Below are positions 56,299 through 64,000 of a DNA stretch of 64,000 nucleotides, in pieces. This DNA is from Perkinsela sp. pyNocScin1 (Eukaryota; Euglenozoa; Kinetoplastea; Prokinetoplastida; Perkinselidae), in NCBI GenBank assembly GCA_964019655.1, contig CAXHTR010000008.1, forward strand, positions 992,001 through 1,056,000, written 5' to 3'. The notes beneath the pieces were generated by a model. The model was not told the origin of the DNA. It did not search any database and saw only the letters and a program-made list of their open reading frames with translations. Each line of letters starts with the position of its first letter. Position 1 is the stretch's first letter. A program made the translations under genes and the position numbers.

Positions 56299-57387
56299 AT
56301 GAAGCTGCAGTCCATCATCGAGAGTCTTCAGCGCAAAGTCAGCTCGGCGCGCGTGCCGATCCGCGCGAAGCGTTCGTACGCACTAACACCGTTGGAGGAG
56401 CCAGAGCCCGTAGCCAGCGAAGCGCTCCAGCGCTCTCTCAAAGCCGGCCCGAGTGACGCAGAAGGCAGCCAGGCAAGCGTGAGCGACGCAGCTTCCAGTG
56501 TTTCCATCGCGGATAGTAATAGCTCACTTTCGATCGCCTCTTCAAACTCTGACAGTGAGAGCGATAGCGCTGACTGGGGCACTGTGAAGGACTTTATTTG
56601 CGCTGACGACGATGCGCCGGTGCCAGACCGAAAAACACGCAGCAAGTACGTGCGAGATATGGTCAAGGGTAAAAAGGCCAAAGTTTCAGCGAACAAGGCG
56701 ACCCCCGCCTTGCCGTGCGTCGACTCTGACTCCCTTTCAGAGACAGACTTTGACGTGTTGCGCCGGCACCAGCACTGGGAGCGCGAGTACAGCCAGGCGC
56801 ACAGCACGCAGAGTGACCCGCTCAAGTCACAGAGGTCGCAGCAGAGCCAGTCGCGGGCCAAGCCGGCAAAAGAGAAGGTACAGCGACAGGTTCTCGTTGA
56901 CGCGGAAATTGAGAGCATGGACAGCCCAACATCGCTCACAGTGCAGACTTGCCTGACGAAAGAGGAGAAAATAAAGGCATCCCAGTCTGGGGCGCAGGAG
57001 TACCTCGAGAGACGCAAGCGCACGTGGGAGATCCGCTCGCTGAACCCAGCGCACAGCCAGCTCTCCAAGACTTCTGAGCTAGTGTACGAAGAACTCGAGA
57101 AGAGCATTGGGTTCTCGCAGTCCACCGCCGTTTTCAGCCAGCAGGGATTTCACTGTGGGAGCATGTTCGCCGCGCCCGCGACGGCTTGCGCCGCCCCACA
57201 GCAGAAGTCGGTGGCCATCGACGACCGGAGCATGCAGCGCTTCACTGAGGCAATGTGCCCGCCGGTGCGAGCAAAAAACCATAAAAGTCCGCGAAAGAGC
57301 GGGGCTGTGCCGCACAGGCAGAGCATTGTGGAGCCGATCGATGGGTCACCGGGAAAGCTCAAGTTTCCGAAGAACTTCGAAGATTGA
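56299..57387 (+). CDS. Hypothetical Ser-rich disordered protein (362 aa)
   Basis: The ATG lies one base after an AG. The N-terminus is basic with alternating hydrophobic residues (MKLQSIIESLQRKVSSARV). Residues about 50-100 are Ser/Asp/Ala-rich, then Lys-rich and Gln/Ser-rich parts follow. A helical YLERRKRTWEIRSLNPAHSQ lies near residue 235 and the C-terminus carries Cys/Pro motifs. Mostly disordered, suggesting a nuclear or scaffold protein. No family recognised. Confidence 0.7.
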   Translation: MKLQSIIESLQRKVSSARVPIRAKRSYALTPLEEPEPVASEALQRSLKAGPSDAEGSQASVSDAASSVSIADSNSSLSIASSNSDSESDSADWGTVKDFICADDDAPVPDRKTRSKYVRDMVKGKKAKVSANKATPALPCVDSDSLSETDFDVLRRHQHWEREYSQAHSTQSDPLKSQRSQQSQSRAKPAKEKVQRQVLVDAEIESMDSPTSLTVQTCLTKEEKIKASQSGAQEYLERRKRTWEIRSLNPAHSQLSKTSELVYEELEKSIGFSQSTAVFSQQGFHCGSMFAAPATACAAPQQKSVAIDDRSMQRFTEAMCPPVRAKNHKSPRKSGAVPHRQSIVEPIDGSPGKLKFPKNFED

Positions 57388-57513
57388 TTTTCTGATAACT
57401 CTCGCTGTTTGAAATGTGAGTATGTGTGTACTATGGCGTAAGCTGTCTTATAATCTTTTCATCTGTGTGAAAATCGCTCTAATCTTTACGCTCTGTGCAT
57501 TTTGCTCCTTAAG

Positions 57514-58509
57514 ATGGCCTCAAACTGGAGTTTCCTCGAGCTGAGCTCGAGCACGATCTTCTTTTTTATATTTGTGCTCAAGCTCATTTTGCTTTGGTAC
57601 AGCAGCCACAAGCGGTACTTTGTCACTGAGGTCGTGCAGTCATGGTACAAGGACTACCAGGAGTCGCGAGCGAGCGCCGCGGACGACTCGGCGTTCTCGT
57701 CGCTCGAAGAGGAAACGGAGTACCTCCTCGTCAAGCACCACCCAGATGCCAAGCGTATCTTTATGGTTGTCCCGTCAAGCTTTGGCACGGCGAGCGGGGC
57801 GTTCGTCCCGACGTTTCCAGCGAGTTTTAGCTCAGATGCAATGGGGTCGCTGTACACAGAAGGGTGCGCGCACGTCATTTGTATCAAACCCATCATGCCC
57901 AAGGAAACTATCGCAAAGTATCAAGAGCGGATTCGCAAGGGTTTTGACAGAGCACAGGAACTGTCAATGGAGAATGGTGATTTGCCCATCACGCTCATAG
58001 GCGAGGAGATTGGCGCGAATATTCTGCTCGACACTGTCACGAAGCTCCCGGCCTACTTTCTCGAAAATTCCTTTGACTCCGTTATTTTTTACAATCCAGT
58101 GATTCGAGAGCTCAAGCTCGATAGGTACAAAAAGGCACCACTTTCCCCAAGGCAGCAGACTGTTGTGAATACTTTTAAGGCGCGCTTTGGAAAGCTGACT
58201 GACTTGACCACATTCGCCACTGTAAAAAATTTCAAGCTGCCTGTCCTCCTCTTGACAAATAATGTATACGAAGAAGTCCACGGCATCGCCTTCAGGGACG
58301 CAGGGCGGTACTTTTTCGATGATGCACAGAAGGACAATCTCCATCGGATACATATCAACACAGACAGCATCTCGACGCTCCTGTCGACGAAGACCGGGGA
58401 CGTTGATCTCGAGTTTGGGATCGTTGTGAATACATGGAACGAAATCGTCGTCAATAAAATTGTGCTCTTTGTCAACTTTGTCGAAGAGACGTATGTGAAT
58501 CTCTCGTGA
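57514..58509 (+). CDS. Membrane-anchored alpha/beta-hydrolase-like protein, catalytic serine missing
   Basis: A 331-residue protein. A transmembrane segment lies at about 12-30 (STIFFFIFVLKLILLWYS), followed by an alpha/beta-hydrolase-like domain. RIFMVVPSSFGT (81-92) resembles the first core strand and oxyanion region, and LPITLIGEEIGANILLD (157-173) occupies the nucleophile-elbow position, but the GxSxG serine is replaced by Glu (GEEIG). SVIFYNPVI and LPVLLLTNNVY fit later strands. It is probably a non-catalytic relative with a binding role, if the fold is right. TCCTTAAG directly precedes the ATG. No specific family named. Confidence 0.72.
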   Translation: MASNWSFLELSSSTIFFFIFVLKLILLWYSSHKRYFVTEVVQSWYKDYQESRASAADDSAFSSLEEETEYLLVKHHPDAKRIFMVVPSSFGTASGAFVPTFPASFSSDAMGSLYTEGCAHVICIKPIMPKETIAKYQERIRKGFDRAQELSMENGDLPITLIGEEIGANILLDTVTKLPAYFLENSFDSVIFYNPVIRELKLDRYKKAPLSPRQQTVVNTFKARFGKLTDLTTFATVKNFKLPVLLLTNNVYEEVHGIAFRDAGRYFFDDAQKDNLHRIHINTDSISTLLSTKTGDVDLEFGIVVNTWNEIVVNKIVLFVNFVEETYVNLS

Positions 58510-58912
58510 AGGCCTGTGTGAGGGGTTTGATATGATGCAAGTAACTTTTGACGTCGCAATTTTTAGTAATTTCGTATTTGTACTTCAATTTATGAAATTT
58601 GAGTGCAAGTCGTCATCTTCAGGAGCACCCACACCCAACATGATGATTATCTATCCGTGTTTCACTTGAAAACGATGAAAATCGATATCAATCTGAAAAT
58701 TTCTTTATTTACGAAAGCAGCTTTTTGACTTCTACGAAGAAGTAGATTATGTCGAATGATAGTGCTTAGTAGCTAGTTATACTTATTGGTACATAAGCTG
58801 TTTAAAGCTCATGTACCTCGCGCAATGCCGTTTTTAGAAAACTCTAGATCTGTACCATTTGAATCTGGTGAATATGCTCTGCTTTTTCAGCATTTTATAG
58901 AAATTCGTACTA
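58510..58912. other. Intergenic region, no gene seen
   Basis: About 400 AT-rich bases between two plus-strand genes. It holds CTGTACC about 60 bases before the next ATG and TTTTTCAG near 58890, a plausible acceptor. No ATG frame with protein features was found. Confidence 0.55.
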
Positions 58913-60565
58913 ATGTCTACCGATCAGCACGAAAAAGCAGCAAGAAGTGCACAAGGAGCACTTTCAGAAGGATTCAATCTGATTCGTAGTGGCCTCGAAG
59001 CGCTCGCTACGCATGGTAAAGATCAGGCGCCACCTCTACCCGATCCACAGCTACTAGCAGAAATGAGCTGTAAGCTCACCGCATGTGTGCTCGACATCTC
59101 ACCAGTACTCGAAGTCGAAGGCCCGCTCCTCGAAATTCTTATCACGAAGTACCACGAGCTGCAGAAGACAGCGCACACGCTGTGGCTCGTGCGCTACCTC
59201 GTGTACATGAGAAACCCCGCTCCAGGCTGTCTACGGTCGCTCACAACATTTGTGGAAAAGCAGGTTAAGGACTCGTCCTGTACTTTGTTACAAGAGAACG
59301 ACTTACTACCTTCTCGTTTTAGCCGTTATACACATAGCCGTCTCGCTGCTGCGATTACAGCTGAACTTCTCCAAAAGCCAGAGCGCCTAGACTTTCTCGT
59401 CAATGAAGTTTTCACCCCTTTTGTACGAATTTGCACATTCATTCGCGACCACCGGCTGCTCTCTACCGATCAGAGTGCGCTCATTAGCATTCGCACCCGA
59501 ATAGAGCAGCTCTTGAGAGGAATAACCCACTGCCGTATTGCTCTTTCAGAGTATATGCGCGCTGCTGTGGATACGCTAATGGATGCGAACTGCGAGAACT
59601 CGTCGATGGCAACAAAAGAACTGCAGTCAAGTGAACTTATTACGCAGCTCGAAACCTTTTTCGAGGCGTATGCTAAGGATTCGAAATGCCCGGTCGAGAC
59701 ACACCAGGTTTCAGAAGAGCGCAAGAATGCGCCGACTGCCTCGGAGCCACAGGAAGACCAATTCGAGTCGATGCTCCTCGACGATTTCATCACACTCTTT
59801 ACGCATCTTCCAGTTGTAAATGGCATAATCAAGCGCCACACAGATGCGAGTGCAGCTCCCCAGTGGGTCAATCATGCGATTGTATGCTTTCTGGTGCATA
59901 TAGCACAAAAGCCTTTCCTGTCGATGCTTCTCACTCTCGTTGGCGACCGCCTGCATCATATTCAGCTCTTTATGACCGAGGGCAAAAGCTTGGTGAGGGG
60001 AGTACAGAGCGCTTCAGCCAGTAGCTCTGAGAGTGATGAACAGAGCGCAAGTATGGAAGATCTGTATGAGCGCTTGATTGCGCATTGTAAGCCAGCGACC
60101 GGCATACAACACCATAACATCACGACGACCCTAAAACAACTACTCGACTTTGTTGCAGAGTGCACCCAAGGCTCTCTGAATACAGATATTGACGAGGGCC
60201 ATTTCGATAAGCCCCTCGATTTCGTTCCTTCGTGGTCACTGCTGCCAACGCTCAGCATTGCGCATGCCCCATGGTACACGCATCTCCAGAGCTTTGAAGC
60301 ACAGGCTGGGGAAGAGGCACCTGCTGAGCCGCAGGACGCCGATATGGACACTGGTGCCCCCATCACCGTGGACCAGCTCGCGGAGGCGCTCCAGCAGCAG
60401 CCCATGTTCGAGTACAGCGACGCCACGGGCTACGACGAGTCGCAGGCAGCGAGCGGTGAGCCCCGGCAGATCATCCAGTGGCCCATGTCCTTCTACGAGT
60501 CGCTCGAGGCAAAGGTCGATACAATTTATGCAGCCATCATAGCGGAGAATCCAAACGTAAAGTAG
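58913..60565 (+). CDS. Hypothetical helical protein (550 aa)
   Basis: An intact 550-codon frame. The translation is mostly alpha-helical and mildly acidic with HEAT- or CAS-like amphipathic helices between about 40 and 420, a Ser/Glu linker near 355-375, and an acidic C-terminus (AQAGEEAPAEPQDADMDTG). No membrane helix or motif was recognised. AG residues follow a pyrimidine tract upstream. It might belong to a large assembly, but no function can be named. Confidence 0.75.
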   Translation: MSTDQHEKAARSAQGALSEGFNLIRSGLEALATHGKDQAPPLPDPQLLAEMSCKLTACVLDISPVLEVEGPLLEILITKYHELQKTAHTLWLVRYLVYMRNPAPGCLRSLTTFVEKQVKDSSCTLLQENDLLPSRFSRYTHSRLAAAITAELLQKPERLDFLVNEVFTPFVRICTFIRDHRLLSTDQSALISIRTRIEQLLRGITHCRIALSEYMRAAVDTLMDANCENSSMATKELQSSELITQLETFFEAYAKDSKCPVETHQVSEERKNAPTASEPQEDQFESMLLDDFITLFTHLPVVNGIIKRHTDASAAPQWVNHAIVCFLVHIAQKPFLSMLLTLVGDRLHHIQLFMTEGKSLVRGVQSASASSSESDEQSASMEDLYERLIAHCKPATGIQHHNITTTLKQLLDFVAECTQGSLNTDIDEGHFDKPLDFVPSWSLLPTLSIAHAPWYTHLQSFEAQAGEEAPAEPQDADMDTGAPITVDQLAEALQQQPMFEYSDATGYDESQAASGEPRQIIQWPMSFYESLEAKVDTIYAAIIAENPNVK

Positions 60566-60710
60566 TGAATGGGGCTTGATAGCTCGAATGGCACAGGGAT
60601 GTAGTAGCAGTCGGTGGATGGTGGTCGGCGCGCACCTAATGAAAGTAAATGTTCAGTCTCATCAGCATTTACCTAAATAATTTTGCGTCATTCATATTCA
60701 AATGAAGTAA

Positions 60711-61634
60711 ATGTGGTCAGCTCCAAAGCGCACGCTGATAAGGGCAGGGGCCGTGGCAGCTGTCGCTACCGGTACACTGTTTTTCGGACAGCGAGCAATA
60801 CGCTCATTCACACAGATGCAGGAACACACACACATCCCTGCAAAGCCACAGGAAACCCCTATTGCGAGCAGCCCCGTTATCAAAACTGAAGAGCAAGGGC
60901 ACTTCAATCTTGCAAAACTCTACAGCGGTATCCTGAGCGAGGGTTACAAGGCTCGCGGCGAGCTCGACCTCGGCGAGGAGTACCTGACCGTTCAGGATGA
61001 CATATTCGCACAGATTGGTGTCATCGATGACGATGGAATGCGAGAGCTCTTCGTCCAGCAACAAGCCGATATAAAGAACCCTGCTGGCGATACACACATC
61101 GTGCCCGAGGACCACTTTGTCGACCTCGGCAGCGGCGTCGGCAACGTGTGCCTCTGGGTCTATGCCAACACTCCGGCCAAAGCGGCGACCGGCGTTGAGT
61201 TCATACCGTCGCGGCACCTCCGAGCCATTCAGGCAAAAGAAGCAGCAGAGGCCATCTACCCGGCGACTTTTGGTCTATCAGACCCAAAGCGCTCGCTCGC
61301 CTTTGTCAACGCAAATCTCGCTGCGAAAGGCTCTGCGGGGACCTACGCACTGGCCAAGCGCGTGTACGCGAACGCATCAGTGTACTTTACTCACTCGTGG
61401 ATGTTCGACGACGATCTGCTGAATAAGGTCGGCGATATCGTACAAAACCACAGCCCCAATGTCCGAATGCTTATCACTTCCAAGCGCATACCGCTGATCG
61501 ACGCTGCCATAGAGGCCGCCGCAAAAGCTGGTGAGCAGCCAAAGCTGGAGTACAGCGGCCTCGTGCGTTGCAACGCGGACTGGAACCCAGAGGCCCCGTT
61601 TCATGTCTACAAGCGTGTAAAGGCGAGCGAGTAA
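60711..61634 (+). CDS. DOT1-like (class I) methyltransferase with hydrophobic N-terminus
   Basis: A 307-residue SAM-dependent methyltransferase. Motif I FVDLGSGVGNVCLWV (136-150) is close to the DOT1 signature. GVEFIPSRHLRAI provides the acidic residue for SAM ribose, and YANASVYFTHSWMFDDDLL with MLITSKRIP matches the later DOT1 core. The N-terminus is unusual: RAGAVAAVATGTLFFG (11-26) after a basic start looks like a presequence or membrane anchor. Histone H3 methylation by DOT1 would need a nuclear protein, so this may instead be a mitochondrial or membrane member, like FAM173-type lysine methyltransferases. Substrate is not known. Confidence 0.82.
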   Translation: MWSAPKRTLIRAGAVAAVATGTLFFGQRAIRSFTQMQEHTHIPAKPQETPIASSPVIKTEEQGHFNLAKLYSGILSEGYKARGELDLGEEYLTVQDDIFAQIGVIDDDGMRELFVQQQADIKNPAGDTHIVPEDHFVDLGSGVGNVCLWVYANTPAKAATGVEFIPSRHLRAIQAKEAAEAIYPATFGLSDPKRSLAFVNANLAAKGSAGTYALAKRVYANASVYFTHSWMFDDDLLNKVGDIVQNHSPNVRMLITSKRIPLIDAAIEAAAKAGEQPKLEYSGLVRCNADWNPEAPFHVYKRVKASE

Positions 61635-61751
61635 AGCGCATAGGCTTTTGATGTCAATTACGTATATTTTCATTGTCTACGACGCATTCATTCTGTACCT
61701 TTTTTCCTTATCTCGTAGATTTGAGCGTATGCGATTCCAGCTTGCGATCTA

Positions 61752-63692
61752 ATGGCCGAACCAACCACAGAGAGCCTTCGAGCAGAGTTTGAGAAAAAGA
61801 TCGAGGATTTCCGCACGTGCCTTGCCTTTGACCCGAAAGGCGAGCGTGCGGCCGATCGCAGAAACGCAATCCGCTCCATCTTTCAAGCTTTTGCGGGAAG
61901 CGCAGAGGGCGAGGCGGACGCTACAACAACATTTCCGTGTATTTCCATCTTCCTGGAAGACCCATCCTTCCTGCGAAGCACGTTAACAACAATATTCGAT
62001 GCGCTCGCTGACAAGAGTGTTCTCGATGAATTGTTGTGCATAAAAGATTTTGATGCACGAGCGCTCCCACATTTTGTCAACTTTTGGCGGTTTCTGCTCG
62101 TGGCGCTGCGCTGCCCGCCGCTGCCGCTCCCGATGAAGGGCCACATCATTCGCCTCAGCACGCAAGCAGTGGCTCGCTCCCTTGAAAACGCAGCGTACGA
62201 GAAGCGCGCTGGTCTCCCCGACATTTTCGTGGACTTTGTCATCGAAGTCCTTCGACACTGCGAAGCGCTCGAAACTGTTCACACGCTGTGTGTCCAGGGC
62301 CTGGTGGACATCTGCCAGGCGAAAAACAGCTACATAGTCTTCGCGAGGCTTGAAACCCACTTGCTCCGCTTCAATGGAATGAGCCAAGCAAAGTTCACAT
62401 ATACGTTCGAGCAGGCGGGTGAAGCATCGCTCGTTTCCGACGAGAGCATGCACTCCATATTGGACAAGGTACTGCGTAGTGCTCTCGAGGCTCTTTCGAC
62501 TGAAAACACTGAATCAGCACTCGCACATTTAAGCGCTTACTTCACGACGTTGCAGCCCTTGGAATTCAATGGCCTTATGGAAATTGTTGCGAGAAAAGCC
62601 AAAGGCGCAGCGCCCCGTGGAGGGCCAGAGCTCATAGAGCTTATGTCGTATTTAGCAGGTCGACCGAGTGCGATTGCCGAAGAGGGCGCAGCTGCTGTCG
62701 TTGCCGCCGTGAAGCAAAAACTGCGCGTTCTCTCGAAAAAGGACTTTGAAAACATGATATGTGCTCTCAGCAGTCAATCGAACTCTACAGGAAGGCTTCT
62801 GAAGCTCTTGACGAAATCGTTGGCAGAAGTATACACTTCCCGTGACAAAGGCGTTGCCCAGGGAGACAGAAAGCTCGAAGCTGAAATGATGCAGATCATT
62901 CAGTACATTGTCATCAGTATCGGACAAGCAGATGAAGCGAAGGTACTTTCGGAGCTTCGGACTGCCTATGCTGCGTCGAGAGGGCTGCTGCTCACCGCGC
63001 TCGCGTCGCCTGTCGACGAGGACGGCGATATCTGCCCCTACGGCGAGCTCTCTGACACGATGAAAAAGTGCGTGGTGGAGACGCTCTTTATCATGGACCT
63101 ACCGCGGCTCTTCTTCGGGCTTGAGCTCGCTGCAGTTTTTCTTGACAAATTGCTTTGTCCCTCAACGGTAGATGCCGAACCTGCGGACATACGCTTGGTT
63201 CAGCTCGCGAACAGACGAGTCCGTGAGGTTCAGTGCGCGTCCATTTTGCTGAAATCTTCCAAGGAACGAAGAGACAGCGTACAAAGTAGCACCTTGGAGA
63301 TGATGGATGCGCTCGTTGCCATGCTTCTCAGCCCGAAGATCGCGCCAGTCAAAGAGCATAAAGAGCATTCGCTAAAGGAGCATAAAGAGGAAAGACCACC
63401 GAGGCGGGAAGATTCGCCGCCGCATTCTCGGAGACACAGCGAGAAGCGCGATAGGCATGCAAAGCGGAGCGCAGAGCGATCCGACGAGCGCGAGTCCGCG
63501 CATCGGCGCGAGCGAGACGAGGCCAGGCCATCGCGCCGGGAGCGGCGCCGCTCCGAGAGCCCACGGCCCCACCGGTCGGAGCGGCGCAGCGAGCGGGAGC
63601 GGGACCGCGAGCGGCACCATCGGGATAGCACCAGGGACCGGGATCGAGACCGCCGCTCACCCTCGAGGGAAAGGCGTCGCCGAAGAAGATAG
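61752..63692 (+). CDS. Helical-repeat protein with Arg/Glu/Asp-rich tail (646 aa)
   Basis: Residues about 1-530 are helical with HEAT/MIF4G-like amphipathic helices and few charges clusters. The last 110 residues are an RE/RD/RS-rich tail (for example RSERRSERERDRERHHRD) like those of splicing-related SR-type proteins. The direct repeat KEHKEHSLKEHKEE marks its start. The tail suggests a nuclear, speckle-type location and phosphorylation by SR kinases. The helical part was not matched to a family. Pyrimidine tract TTTTTTCCTTATCTCGTAG precedes the ATG. Confidence 0.8.
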   Translation: MAEPTTESLRAEFEKKIEDFRTCLAFDPKGERAADRRNAIRSIFQAFAGSAEGEADATTTFPCISIFLEDPSFLRSTLTTIFDALADKSVLDELLCIKDFDARALPHFVNFWRFLLVALRCPPLPLPMKGHIIRLSTQAVARSLENAAYEKRAGLPDIFVDFVIEVLRHCEALETVHTLCVQGLVDICQAKNSYIVFARLETHLLRFNGMSQAKFTYTFEQAGEASLVSDESMHSILDKVLRSALEALSTENTESALAHLSAYFTTLQPLEFNGLMEIVARKAKGAAPRGGPELIELMSYLAGRPSAIAEEGAAAVVAAVKQKLRVLSKKDFENMICALSSQSNSTGRLLKLLTKSLAEVYTSRDKGVAQGDRKLEAEMMQIIQYIVISIGQADEAKVLSELRTAYAASRGLLLTALASPVDEDGDICPYGELSDTMKKCVVETLFIMDLPRLFFGLELAAVFLDKLLCPSTVDAEPADIRLVQLANRRVREVQCASILLKSSKERRDSVQSSTLEMMDALVAMLLSPKIAPVKEHKEHSLKEHKEERPPRREDSPPHSRRHSEKRDRHAKRSAERSDERESAHRRERDEARPSRRERRRSESPRPHRSERRSERERDRERHHRDSTRDRDRDRRSPSRERRRRRR

Positions 63693-63781
63693 ATACCACT
63701 TTTCTGCTTGTATAGACTCCATTATTGTCTATCGTTTGTCTCATTGAGTGCTTACCCCAACTTACATAATTTTGAATTCAA

Positions 63782-64000
63782 ATGGCAAGTGCACCCACAC
63801 TTGAGCCCTTCACCCTGCCCATGGAGGCCGTCCCATACGCCTTTGTCGGCTGCGTCGACGAGGACCGCTGGGAGATTTTTCACATGAATGCCTTCGCCCG
63901 GGCCCACCTCACAGAGTCTAAGAAGAGTGTCACCTCACTGTACGCTGTCTTCGGGCCCGGCCCCCTCGCCGCCCTCCGCCGGTCCCCGGATAACGTCGTT
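63782..64000 (+). CDS. Unknown protein, partial (5' 73 codons)
   Basis: An ATG at 63782 opens a GC-rich frame that runs to the window edge (MASAPTLEPFTLPMEAVPYA...). Position and strand fit the block, codon use is like the GC-rich genes here, and CTCATTGAG lies upstream. Too short to assign a family. Confidence 0.6.
   Translation, partial: MASAPTLEPFTLPMEAVPYAFVGCVDEDRWEIFHMNAFARAHLTESKKSVTSLYAVFGPGPLAALRRSPDNVV

Overview
The window looks like nuclear DNA of a kinetoplastid protist (Euglenozoa). The best single clue is the mitochondrial ATP synthase beta subunit at 44.6-46.1 kb, which reads closely like the trypanosome protein as I remember it. Other clues agree: long single-exon genes with no visible cis-introns, short gaps between genes, genes in long same-strand blocks, an RPB1 with no heptad CTD, a PEX10-type glycosome/peroxisome RING protein, and a two-HMG-box protein with a mitochondrial-type N-terminus. 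The very short gaps and the small LRR proteins made me think of an early-branching lineage such as the prokinetoplastids (Perkinsela/Ichthyobodo), but that is an inference from memory, not a search result.

Layout. 0-4.4 kb (minus): a WD40 protein cut by the window edge, a B-type cyclin, a small hypothetical gene and dihydrolipoamide dehydrogenase. 4.4-5.3 kb is a divergent strand switch. 5.3-8.6 kb (plus): eS31 without a ubiquitin domain, an unknown protein and an LRR protein, with an 82-83 bp direct repeat in the large gap. 8.6-9.3 kb is a convergent switch. 9.3-36.8 kb is almost entirely minus: small unknowns, KDEL receptor, a PBP1/ataxin-2-like protein, a second LRR protein, the HMG-box protein, a Cys-repeat LCAT-like enzyme, PRP31, RPB1, a zinc-finger/NPF-repeat protein, eL15, NOP9-like and RLP24. 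One plus-strand gene (PPCDC, coenzyme A synthesis) interrupts it at 14.7 kb. 36.8-37.2 kb is a second large divergent switch, and 37.2-64 kb is all plus: SNARE, UTP3, NTPDase, PEX10, RFC subunit, ATP synthase beta, CTU1, a kinesin-like protein lacking motor catalytic motifs, two RING proteins, ISD11, a mitochondrial carrier, an alpha/beta-hydrolase-like protein, a DOT1-like methyltransferase, an RE/RD-rich protein and a partial gene at the edge.

The content is mostly housekeeping: ribosome building (eL15, eS31, RLP24, NOP9, UTP3), transcription and splicing (RPB1, PRP31), replication and cell cycle (RFC, cyclin B), secretory traffic (KDEL receptor, SNARE) and mitochondrial function (DLD, ATP synthase beta, ISD11, carrier). 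Neighbours are not functionally grouped, as expected where gene order reflects polycistronic units. Start codons were chosen as the first supported in-frame ATG, so several starts lie inside longer open frames.

The points most worth following up are the kinesin-like protein with lost nucleotide-binding motifs, start-proximal leaders in which no AG splice acceptor lies between the pyrimidine tract and the ATG (notably eL15, eS31 and ISD11), the ubiquitin-less eS31 with a residual GG-Lys junction, the LCAT-like enzyme with five 27-residue Cys repeats, the LRR pair with a shared N-terminal cap, and the DOT1-like enzyme with a hydrophobic N-terminal segment. No CRISPR array, rRNA, tRNA or insertion sequence was recognised.
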